The notes under the pieces were generated by a model. The model made no database searches, was not told the origin of the DNA, and was given only the letters and a program-made list of their open reading frames with translations. A DNA stretch of 64,000 nucleotides from contig NZ_JAPENL010000001.1 in the NCBI RefSeq assembly GCF_026342015.1, positions 682,001 to 746,000 of the forward strand. Reading direction: 5' to 3'. A program made the position numbers and the translations under genes. Positions within the stretch are counted from its first letter, which is position 1. Each line of letters begins with the position of its first letter. Shown piece after piece: positions 25,057 through 32,893 of the stretch. This DNA is from Micromonospora lupini (GTDB lineage Bacteria > Actinomycetota > Actinomycetes > Mycobacteriales > Micromonosporaceae).

Positions 25057-25802
25057 GTACGCAGATCGTGCGGCCGTACGGGGACACCACCGGCGACGGG
25101 ATGGTGCAGGTGTCGTTCACCCTGCCCGTGGCGCACGACAAGCGGGCCGAGGGCGCGGCGGTGCAGTTGGCCAACAAGATGGGCATCGACCCGGCGATGG
25201 TGGTGCACGCCAAGCCAATGGGTGACGGGTTCACGTTCTTCGTCGTGTACGGGCGGGTCAACCACCTCATCGACGTGGGCGCGGTGCAGGTGGTGGAGCG
25301 GGACTTCGCGCTGCTGTCGGCCAAGGAGGTCAACACGGTGGTCAAGCAGCGGCTGCGGCGCAAGCTGTCGGTGGTCGGGGCGTGCATCGGCACCGACGCG
25401 CACACCGTGGGCATCGACGCGATCCTCAACGTCAAGGGCATCGCGGGGGAGAAGGGCCTGGAGTACTACCGGGAGTTGAAGGTCACCAACCTGGGCGCGC
25501 AGGTGAGCGTGCCGGAGCTGGTGGAGGCAGCCCGGGTGGAGAAGGCCGACGCGGTGCTCGTGTCGCAGGTCGTCACCCAACGTGACGCGCACCTGCACAA
25601 CACGCGGGAGATGTCCGCGGCGTTCCGGGAGGCGATGCCGGCGGGCCGCCGGCCCCTGTTGATCGTCGGCGGTCCCCGGTTCGACGAGTCGATGACCGAC
25701 GAGTTGGGCGTGGACCGCATCTTCGGTCGCGGGACCACGCCCGGCGAGGTGGCCAGCTACCTCGTGCACGCCCTGATCACGCAGCGGAAGGCGAACGCAT
25801 GA
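25053..25802 (+). CDS. kamE: Lysine 5,6-aminomutase beta subunit (B12-binding)
   Basis: A 249-residue beta subunit. GTDAHTVG (DxHxxG) supplies the base-off cobalamin ligand His117, and Lys128 follows exactly 11 residues later, the same distance as between His133 and the PLP-binding Lys144 in the Clostridium sticklandii enzyme. The Rossmann-like B12 domain continues with VEKADAVLVSQVVTQRDAHLHN and PLLIVGGPRFDESMTDELGVDRIFGRGTTPGEVA. The start is the GTG in the GTGA overlap with kamD. Coupled translation with the alpha subunit fits an alpha2beta2 enzyme. The cofactor requirement is met by an adjacent reactivase gene. Confidence 0.93.
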   Translation: MSTQIVRPYGDTTGDGMVQVSFTLPVAHDKRAEGAAVQLANKMGIDPAMVVHAKPMGDGFTFFVVYGRVNHLIDVGAVQVVERDFALLSAKEVNTVVKQRLRRKLSVVGACIGTDAHTVGIDAILNVKGIAGEKGLEYYRELKVTNLGAQVSVPELVEAARVEKADAVLVSQVVTQRDAHLHNTREMSAAFREAMPAGRRPLLIVGGPRFDESMTDELGVDRIFGRGTTPGEVASYLVHALITQRKANA

Positions 25803-26206
25803 CCGACACCAGGCTCGGGTTGACGGTGACGCACCGGCGGTACGTGCCGTACTCGCACGCCCACTACGCCGGCAACCTCGTCGACGGGGCGTACGCCCTG
25901 GCGTTGTTCGGCGACGTCGCCACTGAGGTGTGCATCCGCACCGACGGCGACGAGGGCCTGTTCGCCGGCTACTCCGACGTGCGGTTCACCGCGCCGATCC
26001 GCGCCGGTGACGTGGTGGAGGTGACCGCCCAGGTGTCGCGGGTGGGCAGCCGCAGCCGGACCCTGGAGTTGAGCTGCGCGGTGGTGTGCCGGGGCCGCCC
26101 GGACCGGTCCGCGTCCGCCGCCGAGGTCCTCGACCCGCCGATCGTGGCGGTCACGGCGACCGGCACCGTGGTCGTACCCGCCGCCAGAGTGAGTCGCGAG
26201 GAGTAG
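25799..26206 (+). CDS. kal: Hotdog-fold 3-aminobutyryl-CoA ammonia-lyase-like protein
   Basis: A 135-residue hotdog protein with RYVPYSHAHYAGNLVDGAYALALFGDVATEVCIRTDGDEGLFAGYSDVRF in the first half, close to the pattern of 3-aminobutyryl-CoA ammonia-lyase (Kal). The next part is FTAPIRAGDVVEVTAQVSRVG. Kal removes ammonia from 3-aminobutyryl-CoA, giving crotonyl-CoA, the last specific step of lysine fermentation. The ATG overlaps the kamE stop by 4 bases. A general thioesterase is possible from fold alone, but the gene order kamD-kamE-kal strongly favours the lyase. Confidence 0.8.
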   Translation: MTDTRLGLTVTHRRYVPYSHAHYAGNLVDGAYALALFGDVATEVCIRTDGDEGLFAGYSDVRFTAPIRAGDVVEVTAQVSRVGSRSRTLELSCAVVCRGRPDRSASAAEVLDPPIVAVTATGTVVVPAARVSREE

Positions 26207-26210
26207 GCCG

Positions 26211-27548
26211 GTGACCCTGGCGGTCTGCGCGGACGTCGGCTCCACGTACACCAAGGCGGCGGTGGTGGACCTGGCCGCGGGTGTCCTCGTCGGCGCGGCG
26301 GCCGCGCCCACCACTGTGGGCAGCGACGTGCTGCACGGCCTGGACGCCGCCGTCGCGGCGGCCACCGCCGGGCTCGGGGTGCGCGACGTGCCGTGGTACG
26401 TCTGCTCGTCCGCCGGTGGTGGGCTGCGGCTGGCAGTGCTCGGCTACGAGGCCCTCGTCACCGCGCAGGCGGGCCGGCGGGTCGGGTTGTCCGCCGGCGC
26501 GCACGTGGTGCACGTGGCGGCCGGGCGGCTCGGCGCGGCGGACCTGACGGCGTTGCGGGCGGCCCGGCCGGACGTGGTGCTGCTCGTCGGCGGCACCGAC
26601 GGCGGTGACGCCGACACGATCACCCACAACGCGACCCGCCTGGCCCGTGCCCGCTGGCGGATACCTGTCGTCCTGGCCGGCAACACCGACGTACGCGTGG
26701 AGCTGACCGGGCTGCTGGAGGCCGCCGGGGTGCCGGTGACCGGCGCGGACAACGTGTTGCCGCGCATCGGGGTGCTCGCCCCGGCGTCGGCGCGCGCGGC
26801 GATCCGCGCGGTGTTCCTGCGCCACGTCATCGGCGGCAAACGACTGTCGAGGGGCGCCCGGTTCGCGCGGCTGGTGCGGGCCGCCACGCCCGACGCGGTC
26901 CTCACCGGCGTGGAGGTGCTCGCCGACACCCTCGGTGGGGACCTCGCCGTCGTCGACGTGGGTGGGGCCACCACCGACGTGTACTCGGTGCTCACGCCCG
27001 ACGAGCGGGCCACCGGGCCGGGTCGGGAGGTCGCGGGCAGCCTGTGGCGGGCCCGCACCGTCGAAGGTGACCTGGGTATGCGGTGGAGCGCCCCCGGTGT
27101 CGTGCGCGCCGCCGCCGAGGAGCGGCTGCTCAGCCCCGACGAGGCCGGCGACCTGGGCGCCGCCGCCGACAGGCGGGCCGCCGACCCCGCGTTCCTGGCC
27201 GCCGACGACGGCGAGCGGGCCGTGGACCGGCGCATCGCCACGCTCGCGGCGACTGTCGCGCTGCGCCGGCACGCCCGGGGGGCCGCCACCGGCGAGCGGG
27301 CCGGGCGGGACCTGCGCGACGTGCGGCTGCTGGTGGGCTCCGGTGGGGTGCTGCGGCACGCCCCCGGGGCCGCGTCCGGGCAGGTCCTGGCGGCGGTCCT
27401 GGCCGATCACGCGGGCGGGTGGGCGCTGCCGCGCGCCGCCCGCGCGGTCGTCGACGTCGACTACGTGCTGGCCGCCGGTGGGCTGCTCGCCGAGGAGCAC
27501 CGGACGGCGGCGGCGGCGCTGCTGCGCCACCATCTGGGCACGCAGTGA
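26211..27548 (+). CDS. MutL/GlmL-type ASKHA reactivase for the B12 aminomutase
   Basis: A 445-residue ATPase of the glutamate-mutase L family (actin/Hsp70/sugar-kinase fold). LAVCADVGSTYTKAAVVDL (2-20) is phosphate motif 1, VVLLVGGTDGGDAD (about 122-135) is a second conserved motif, and DLAVVDVGGATTDVYSVL (about 244-261) is phosphate motif 2. GSGGVLRHAP near the end is the adenosine site. Such proteins exchange damaged cobalamin in B12 mutases; KamB/KamC proteins of clostridial clusters are related to MutS/MutL. Here a single large protein seems to do the job for KamDE. GTG start, four bases after the preceding stop. Confidence 0.85.
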   Translation: MTLAVCADVGSTYTKAAVVDLAAGVLVGAAAAPTTVGSDVLHGLDAAVAAATAGLGVRDVPWYVCSSAGGGLRLAVLGYEALVTAQAGRRVGLSAGAHVVHVAAGRLGAADLTALRAARPDVVLLVGGTDGGDADTITHNATRLARARWRIPVVLAGNTDVRVELTGLLEAAGVPVTGADNVLPRIGVLAPASARAAIRAVFLRHVIGGKRLSRGARFARLVRAATPDAVLTGVEVLADTLGGDLAVVDVGGATTDVYSVLTPDERATGPGREVAGSLWRARTVEGDLGMRWSAPGVVRAAAEERLLSPDEAGDLGAAADRRAADPAFLAADDGERAVDRRIATLAATVALRRHARGAATGERAGRDLRDVRLLVGSGGVLRHAPGAASGQVLAAVLADHAGGWALPRAARAVVDVDYVLAAGGLLAEEHRTAAAALLRHHLGTQ

Positions 27549-28032
27549 GACACGCCGACCCGACACGCCGTGGCGCAACACACGACAGGCCGGGGGTGGG
27601 TTGACAGGAGACGGGGTGCAGCACGTACCGTCTTTGAGTCCTACCACGGGAAGCGGCTGTTGTTCGCTTCGTCCCTTCGTCCGCTGGCCGAGCGACATTT
27701 TTGAGCGTCATCGTCGCGGCGGCCAGGTCCAGCGGGCGGGGGTCGGCGGGGCGGCGCGAACCGGTCGCGGTTACCGGTGTACGGGCAGGGTGAGGTGCAC
27801 GGCCAGTAGACAACGGCCCGGCGGGGGCAGCCAGTCCACCGCCTGGTCGGTCCGAAGGTCGGCGTGCTTCATCCTCGCCGCACCGGCCGGGGAGGGCCTG
27901 GGAGCATCGGGGCGCGGCGCGAGCCGCGCCCCGATTTCATGCCCGCCGGGCGCTTCATCCCCGGCCAGCCCGATGGGGTCGCCGGGCTCGCCGGCCAGGT
28001 AGCCTTCGCCAGGTGATCGAGGGGACGCTGCG
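27549..28032. other. 484-bp intergenic region between the lysine cluster and lnt
   Basis: No convincing gene is present on either strand; the open frames crossing it are low-complexity. The stretch 27640-27720 is less GC-rich and contains short complementary segments, for example GAAGCGG and CCGCTGG. It probably holds the 3' end of the lysine operon mRNA and the lnt promoter. A cobalamin riboswitch was looked for because of the B12 enzyme, but no B12-box-like sequence was recognised. A strong hairpin follows at 27906. Confidence 0.5.
27906..27935 (+). terminator. Strong GC hairpin with short T-rich tail upstream of lnt
   Basis: ATCGGGGCGCGGC pairs perfectly with GCCGCGCCCCGAT around the loop GCGA, followed by TTCAT. 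It lies about 360 bases after the reactivase stop and about 100 bases before lnt. It is either the terminator of the lysine operon or a leader hairpin of lnt. Confidence 0.65.
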
Positions 28033-29652
28033 GTGACGACGCTGGACCGGGACGAGACCCACACCCCGGCGGCGCCGCCGAACCCGGCCGCCGCCGGGCG
28101 GCCGCTGCCGCTGCGGGTCGCCGCGCCGATGGCCGTCGCCGCCGGGCTGGCCCTGCTGCTGGCGTTCCCGCCGTACGGGGTGTGGCCACTCGCGCCCGTC
28201 GGTGTGGCGCTGCTGGCCGCCGCCGCGCACCGGCGACGGTTGCGCGCCGGCGCCGGCGTGGGCTTCCTCACCGGGGTGGCCCTGTTCGCGCCGCTGCTGG
28301 CCTGGACGAACCTGCACACCGGCTACCTGCCGTGGGTGCTGCTGTCGCTGTTGCAGGCCGGCTACCTGGCGCTGCTCGGCGCCGCCACCGCCTGGGTGTC
28401 ACCGCTGGCCGACCGTGGCCGCTGGCAGTGGCCGGCGCTGACCGGCCTGCTGTGGGTCGGGCAGGAGGCGCTGCGCGACCGCGCCCCCTTCGGCGGGTTC
28501 CCGTGGGGCCGGCTCGCGTTCACCCAGGACGACTCGCCGCTGCTGCGCCTGGCCGCGCTCGGCGGCGCACCGCTTGTCACCTTCGCCGTGGCCCTCGTCG
28601 GTGGTCTGCTCGTCACCGCCGTCTGGCGGGGCTGGGCGGCCCGCCGCGCCGGCCGCCCCGAGTGGTGGACGGCCGCGGCCGTGCCGGCCGCCGTGGCCGT
28701 GGCGGTGGGCGCGGTGAGCCTGCTGACGCCCGTCGCCTCCGCAGGCGGCGGCTCGGCCGTCACCGTGGCGATCGTGCAGGGCAACGTGCCGCGCCTCGGG
28801 CTGGACTTCAACGCCCAACGCCAGGCGGTGCTCAACAACCACGTCGACGCCACCCTGGAGCTGGCCGCGCGGGTCGCCTCCGGCGCGCAACGCCAACCCG
28901 ACATGGTGGTGTGGCCGGAGAACTCCAGTGACATCGACCCGCTGCGCAACCCCACCGCCGGCGCCCGCATCTCGCAGGCCGCCGACGCGATCCGCGCCCC
29001 GATCCTGGTCGGCGCGGTGCTGCTCGGCCCCGGCCCCGGGCAGGTCCGCAACGCGGGCATCCTGTGGCGACCCGGCACCGGCGCGGACATGGCGCAGCTG
29101 TACACCAAACGCCACCCGGTGCCGTTCGCCGAGTACGTGCCGCTGCGCGACATCGCCCGCATGGTCAGCGACCAGGTCGACCTGATCCGCAACGACTTCG
29201 TGCCCGGCAGCACCCCGGGCGTGGTACGCGCCGGCCCGGCCGTGCTCGGCGACGTCATCTGCTTCGAGGTCGCCTACGACGGGCTGGTCCGCGACACCGT
29301 CACCGGCGGCGCGCAGCTGCTCGTGGTGCAGACCAACAACGCGACCTTCAACGCGGCGGAGGCCCGCCAGCAACTGGCCATGGTGCGGCTGCGGGCGGTC
29401 GAGCACGGCCGGCCGGCGTTGATGGCCTCCACGGTCGGGGTGTCCGGGTTCGTCGCCCCCGACGGGCGGGTAAGCGACGCCACCGGGTTCAACACCCGGG
29501 AGGTCGTGGTGCGGCAGCTCCGGCTCGACAGCGGGCGCACCCTCGCCACCCGCCTCGGCTGGTGGCCGGAGGTCGCCCTCGCCGGGTTGGCCGTGGCCGC
29601 CCTGGTCGGCGCGGGCGTTCTGCGCCGCCGCCAGCGGGTGGTCCCCGGATAG
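28033..29652 (+). CDS. lnt: Apolipoprotein N-acyltransferase
   Basis: A 539-residue integral membrane enzyme. The N-terminal half has about seven hydrophobic segments, and the C-terminal half is a nitrilase-type domain with the catalytic triad Glu296 (MVVWPENSSD), Lys359 (YTKRHPVPFAEYVPL) and Cys410 (GDVICFEVAYDG). It transfers the third acyl chain to the N-terminal cysteine of lipoproteins on the outer face of the membrane. Lnt is well known in high-GC Gram-positives, where it often lies beside or is fused to the polyprenol-phosphomannose synthase, as with the next gene here. GTG is the start. A long hairpin lies in the leader. Confidence 0.95.
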   Translation: MTTLDRDETHTPAAPPNPAAAGRPLPLRVAAPMAVAAGLALLLAFPPYGVWPLAPVGVALLAAAAHRRRLRAGAGVGFLTGVALFAPLLAWTNLHTGYLPWVLLSLLQAGYLALLGAATAWVSPLADRGRWQWPALTGLLWVGQEALRDRAPFGGFPWGRLAFTQDDSPLLRLAALGGAPLVTFAVALVGGLLVTAVWRGWAARRAGRPEWWTAAAVPAAVAVAVGAVSLLTPVASAGGGSAVTVAIVQGNVPRLGLDFNAQRQAVLNNHVDATLELAARVASGAQRQPDMVVWPENSSDIDPLRNPTAGARISQAADAIRAPILVGAVLLGPGPGQVRNAGILWRPGTGADMAQLYTKRHPVPFAEYVPLRDIARMVSDQVDLIRNDFVPGSTPGVVRAGPAVLGDVICFEVAYDGLVRDTVTGGAQLLVVQTNNATFNAAEARQQLAMVRLRAVEHGRPALMASTVGVSGFVAPDGRVSDATGFNTREVVVRQLRLDSGRTLATRLGWWPEVALAGLAVAALVGAGVLRRRQRVVPG

Positions 29653-29686
29653 CAGCAGCCGGTACGCCGGCGGGAGCGGAGGAACC

Positions 29687-30496
29687 GTGATCCAGGCGAC
29701 CGATACGATCCGGCGTCCGGACGAGGTGCCCGGCGTGGGCCGGGTGCTGGTGGTGATCCCCACCTACAACGAGGCCGACAACATCGCGGCGATCGTGGGC
29801 CGGGTCCGGCGGGCCGCCCCCGCCGTGCAGATCCTCGTCGCCGACGACAACAGCCCCGACGGCACCGGCGCGATCGCCGACGCCCTCGCCGACGGCGACG
29901 CGCACGTGCAGGTGCTGCACCGCGAGGGCAAGCAGGGCCTCGGCGCGGCGTACCTGGCCGGGTTCGGGTGGGCGCGTGAGCGCGGCTACCACGCGGTGGT
30001 GGAGATGGACGCCGACGGCTCACACGCCCCGGAGGACCTGCCGGCGCTGCTCACCGCCGCCCGCGACGCCGACGTGGTCATCGGGTCCCGGTGGACCAGC
30101 GGCGCGCGTGTCGTGAACTGGCCGCTGCGGCGGCTGCTGCTGTCGCGCTGCGGCAACCTGTACGCGCGCCTGGCGCTGGGCATGCCCGTGTCCGACGCCA
30201 CCGGCGGGTACCGGGTGTACCGGATCAGCGCCCTGGACGCCATCGACCTGGGCTCGGTGTGCTCGCAGGGCTACTCGTTCCAGGTGGAGCTGTCGCGGCT
30301 CGCCCACCGGGCCGGGGTGCGGATCGTGGAGGTGCCGATCACGTTCGCCGAGCGGGAACACGGGGACAGCAAGATGAGCCCGCGCATCGTCGCCGAGGCG
30401 CTGTGGCGGATCACCCGCTGGGGTGTGCAGGACCGGCGGCAGGCCGTACGCCGTGGCCTGCACGGCACCCCCACGGGTCAGGTGCGGTGGCCGTGA
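29687..30496 (+). CDS. Polyprenol-phosphate mannosyltransferase (Ppm1/DPM-like)
   Basis: A 269-residue GT2 glycosyltransferase. VLVVIPTYNEADNIAAIVGRVR (about 15-36) and ILVADDNSPDGTG form the nucleotide-binding core. EMDADGSHAPEDL carries the DxD metal motif, and GSRWTSGARVVNWPLRR and SQGYSFQVELSRLAHRAG are typical of DPM1-type enzymes. It makes polyprenol-phosphate-mannose from GDP-mannose, the donor for protein O-mannosylation and for mannolipids. It has no membrane segments and would sit at the inner face of the membrane. Its position 34 bases after lnt mirrors the fused Ppm1 of Mycobacterium tuberculosis. Confidence 0.92.
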   Translation: MIQATDTIRRPDEVPGVGRVLVVIPTYNEADNIAAIVGRVRRAAPAVQILVADDNSPDGTGAIADALADGDAHVQVLHREGKQGLGAAYLAGFGWARERGYHAVVEMDADGSHAPEDLPALLTAARDADVVIGSRWTSGARVVNWPLRRLLLSRCGNLYARLALGMPVSDATGGYRVYRISALDAIDLGSVCSQGYSFQVELSRLAHRAGVRIVEVPITFAEREHGDSKMSPRIVAEALWRITRWGVQDRRQAVRRGLHGTPTGQVRWP

Positions 30497-30561
30497 GCGC
30501 GGCCGTGTCATGCTGGATGTGCGGTACGTGTCGGTGTGCCGCGGGATGGCGATGAGGTGAG

Positions 30562-31086
30562 ATGCGCCGAGGACTGAGGTTCGTGCCGGTCGCCCTGCTG
30601 CTGGCGGTGCTGCTGGAGTTGGCGGTGTTCGTCGGTGTCGGGCGGGCCGTGGGGTTCGGCGCGGCGGTGCTGCTGGTGTTCGCCGCGTCGCTGCTGGGGC
30701 TGGTGCTGCTGCGCCGCGAGGGGATGCGCGCGTGGCGGGGGTTCCGTACCGCCGCGCAGGCCGGGCAGCCACCGGGGCAGCAGGTGACCGACGGGCTCGT
30801 CGGGTTGGCCGGTGCGCTGCTGCTGGCGGCGCCCGGTCTGGTCAGCGGGCTGGTCGGGTTGTTGCTGATGGTGCCGCCGGTGCGTCGTCTGGCCCGCTCC
30901 GGGGTGCAACGCACCGCCGAGCGGCGGGTGTCGTCGATGGTCGCCGGTGACCTGTTCGGGCCGCGTACGGTGCGGGTGCGCCAGGGCGCGCCGCAGCCGC
31001 CGCCGCGTCCGGAGCCGGAGCAGCCGGTGGTCGTCGACGGTGGCCGGGCCATCGAGGGTGAGATCGTCGAGCCGGGCCGCAACTGA
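30562..31086 (+). CDS. FxsA family membrane protein
   Basis: A 174-residue protein with three hydrophobic segments in the first 115 residues and a Pro/Arg-rich cytoplasmic tail. It fits the FxsA family (suppressor of F exclusion of phage T7 in E. coli). LLGLVLLRREGMRAWRGFR and LLLAAPGLVSGLVGLLLMVPPVRRL are characteristic. The physiological role is unknown. It follows lnt and ppm on the same strand, and a bidirectional terminator ends the transcript. The C-terminal GPRTVRVRQGAPQPPPRPEPEQPVVVDGG region is low complexity. Confidence 0.88.
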   Translation: MRRGLRFVPVALLLAVLLELAVFVGVGRAVGFGAAVLLVFAASLLGLVLLRREGMRAWRGFRTAAQAGQPPGQQVTDGLVGLAGALLLAAPGLVSGLVGLLLMVPPVRRLARSGVQRTAERRVSSMVAGDLFGPRTVRVRQGAPQPPPRPEPEQPVVVDGGRAIEGEIVEPGRN

Positions 31087-31102
31087 ACCGCACGCACACA
31101 CG

Positions 31103-31134
31103 ACGGCGCCCCCGGGAAGACCCGGGGGCGCCGT
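31103..31134. terminator. Bidirectional terminator between fxsA-like gene and rbpA
   Basis: ACGGCGCCCCCGGG and CCCGGGGGCGCCGT form a perfect 14-bp stem with loop AAGA. It lies between convergent stops at 31086 and 31150. Confidence 0.85.
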
Positions 31135-31149
31135 GTCGTGCGATGCGGC

Positions 31150-31491
31150 TCAGGCGCGGCCGCGGCGGGTCCGAACCTCCTGGAGGCGTTCGGCGAGGAT
31201 GTCCTCGAGCTCGGCGATCGAGCGCCGCTCCAGCAGCATGTCCCAGTGGGTACGCGGCGGCTTGGCCTTCTTCTGCTCCGGCTCGCTGCCGTCGACGAGT
31301 CGGGCGACGCTGCCGTCGAACTTGCATTCCCAGGTCGTCGGGACCTCGGCGTCGACGGCGAACGGCACCTCGAACTGGTGGCCCTTGGCGCAGAGGTACT
31401 CGCGGGTCTGACGCGGCGCGAGCTCCGTGTTGCGGTCGGATTCGTAGCTGACCGCGCCGAGTCGGCTTCCGCGCAGCATACGCTCGCCCAT
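31150..31491 (-). CDS. rbpA: RNA polymerase-binding protein RbpA
   Basis: A 113-residue protein nearly identical in design to actinobacterial RbpA. It begins MGERMLRGSRLGAVSYESDRN and continues with the core EYLCAKGHQFEVPFAVDAEVPTTWEC (two of the zinc-site cysteines, Cys34 and Cys55). The sigma-interaction helix RTHWDMLLERRSIAELEDILAERL follows. RbpA binds the housekeeping sigma factor and stabilises the open complex. The ATG at 31491 has GAGGGGAAG upstream and matches the family start; a longer open frame is not used. A 188-bp leader separates it from the coiled-coil gene. Confidence 0.96.
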   Translation of the reverse strand: MGERMLRGSRLGAVSYESDRNTELAPRQTREYLCAKGHQFEVPFAVDAEVPTTWECKFDGSVARLVDGSEPEQKKAKPPRTHWDMLLERRSIAELEDILAERLQEVRTRRGRA

Positions 31492-31679
31492 GATCGACTT
31501 CCCCTCGTTCGTGGTGCTGGTCTTCTGGGTGTAACGGTGCGTTCCCGTCGCCCCATTCCCGCCCGAGGGCGCGAGGCGTCCACGGGTGAGCCGGACCCAA
31601 GGGTAGCCGGCCGGAACGATGACGCCACGTCGGTGGCGTGTTGCGACCGCCACCGGGGATGTTAACCGCCCGAACGCGG

Positions 31680-32867
31680 TCAAGGTTGCGCCGGCGTCGC
31701 ACCCGGTTCGGAAGCGCCCGCCGCGGCGGGGGCCGCGGCGCCCAGCCGCGCCAGCGCCAACGCCAGGTCGCTGACCTGGTCGCCGAGCTGCGCCACCCGC
31801 CGCTGCGCCACGTCACGGTCGGCCTCGGCGGCGTCGAGACGTACCGTCAGGGCGGTGAGCCGGCCCTCGGCGGTGGCCGCGGCCTGCCGGGCGGCGGTCA
31901 GGTCGGCGGCGAGGGAGTCGCGCTGCGTGGCCGTGGCGGTCAGCTCCGCCCGCAGCCGGACGGCAAGCTCGGCGGCCTGCTGCCGGGCATCGTCGGCTTC
32001 GGCGGCGGCGACCTGGGCGCGGTCGCGGGCCCGGTCGGCCTGTTCCCGGGCCCGGGCCGCGTCGGCGGCCTCGGCGCGGGTCCGGGAGGCGTCGGCGCGT
32101 GCCTGGTCGATCTGGCGGCGCACGTCCTGCACCTCGGTCTGCCACCGCCCGGCCCGCTCGGTCGCCTCCGCGGCGGCCCGGGTGGCCCGCTCGGCGTCGG
32201 CGCGCGCCGCGTCCCGCTCGACGGTCAGGTCGGCCCCGCGCTGCCGCTCGACGTCCCGCTGCGAACGCAGGTCCCGCACCTCGGCGCGGGCCTGGTCCCG
32301 GTCCCGCTCGGCCTGGGCGCGCAGCGCCTCGGCGGCGCTGACGTCGTGGCGGGCCTGGTCGGCGGCGGTCTCGGCGCGCTGCGCCCGCTCGTCGGCCGCG
32401 GCGGCCTGACCCACCGCCTGCTCGGCGCGCTGGCGGGCATCGTCGGCCTCCGCGCGGGCGGCGCGGGCCTGCTCCCGGGCGCGCGCCGCGTCGGCCGCCG
32501 CGGACTCGGCATCGTCGCGGGCCTCGTCGCGTTCGGTCTGCGCGGCCGCGACCTCGGTGGCGGCCTCCGCGCGGGCCTGCGCGAGCTGCCGCTGCACACC
32601 CACCGGGGACAGTTCGGCGTGCAACGCCTCGGTCAACGTCTCGACGATCTGGTCGAGGCGGTCCACCGCCTCCCAGGTGCGGGCCACCTGGCCGGGCAGG
32701 CCGGGCGCGTTGCGGTGGCGCATCCGGCTGTTGCGCGAGGCGCGCTGGCAGGCGCCGTCGTTGTCGCGGCAGTAGCGAAACGGGCGGCCCGCGCCGACAC
32801 GCTGCGGCACCGGCGCTCCACAGTGGGCGCACGGGCGGGTTTCGGTGGGGGTGAGCGGGGCGTCCAT
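31680..32867 (-). CDS. Long coiled-coil protein with N-terminal Cys-rich finger
   Basis: A 395-residue protein. The first 50 residues form a Cys-rich module: CAHCGAPVPQ, then YCRDNDGACQRASRN (CxxC and two further Cys), a zinc-finger-like arrangement. Residues 80-370 are almost continuous heptad coiled coil with Ala/Arg/Glu/Asp repeats (ARAEADDARQRAEQA, ARADAERATRAAAEA and similar). The layout recalls KfrA-type or SMC-like DNA-associated coiled-coil proteins, but no family is certain. There is no membrane segment. It lies upstream of rbpA on the same strand and could share its transcript. A role in nucleoid organisation or scaffolding is only a guess. Confidence 0.75.
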   Translation of the reverse strand: MDAPLTPTETRPCAHCGAPVPQRVGAGRPFRYCRDNDGACQRASRNSRMRHRNAPGLPGQVARTWEAVDRLDQIVETLTEALHAELSPVGVQRQLAQARAEAATEVAAAQTERDEARDDAESAAADAARAREQARAARAEADDARQRAEQAVGQAAAADERAQRAETAADQARHDVSAAEALRAQAERDRDQARAEVRDLRSQRDVERQRGADLTVERDAARADAERATRAAAEATERAGRWQTEVQDVRRQIDQARADASRTRAEAADAARAREQADRARDRAQVAAAEADDARQQAAELAVRLRAELTATATQRDSLAADLTAARQAAATAEGRLTALTVRLDAAEADRDVAQRRVAQLGDQVSDLALALARLGAAAPAAAGASEPGATPAQP

Positions 32868-32893
32868 CGAGGGCGAAGTCTAGTGCCGGCCGC

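Noticed and set aside
27549..28032. Cobalamin riboswitch near the B12 enzyme genes
   Set aside because: No B12-box-like sequence was recognised here or before kdd.
31492..31690. SigR-type promoter (GGGAAT-N-GTT) before rbpA
   Set aside because: GGGAAC is present, but no GTT lies at the right distance.
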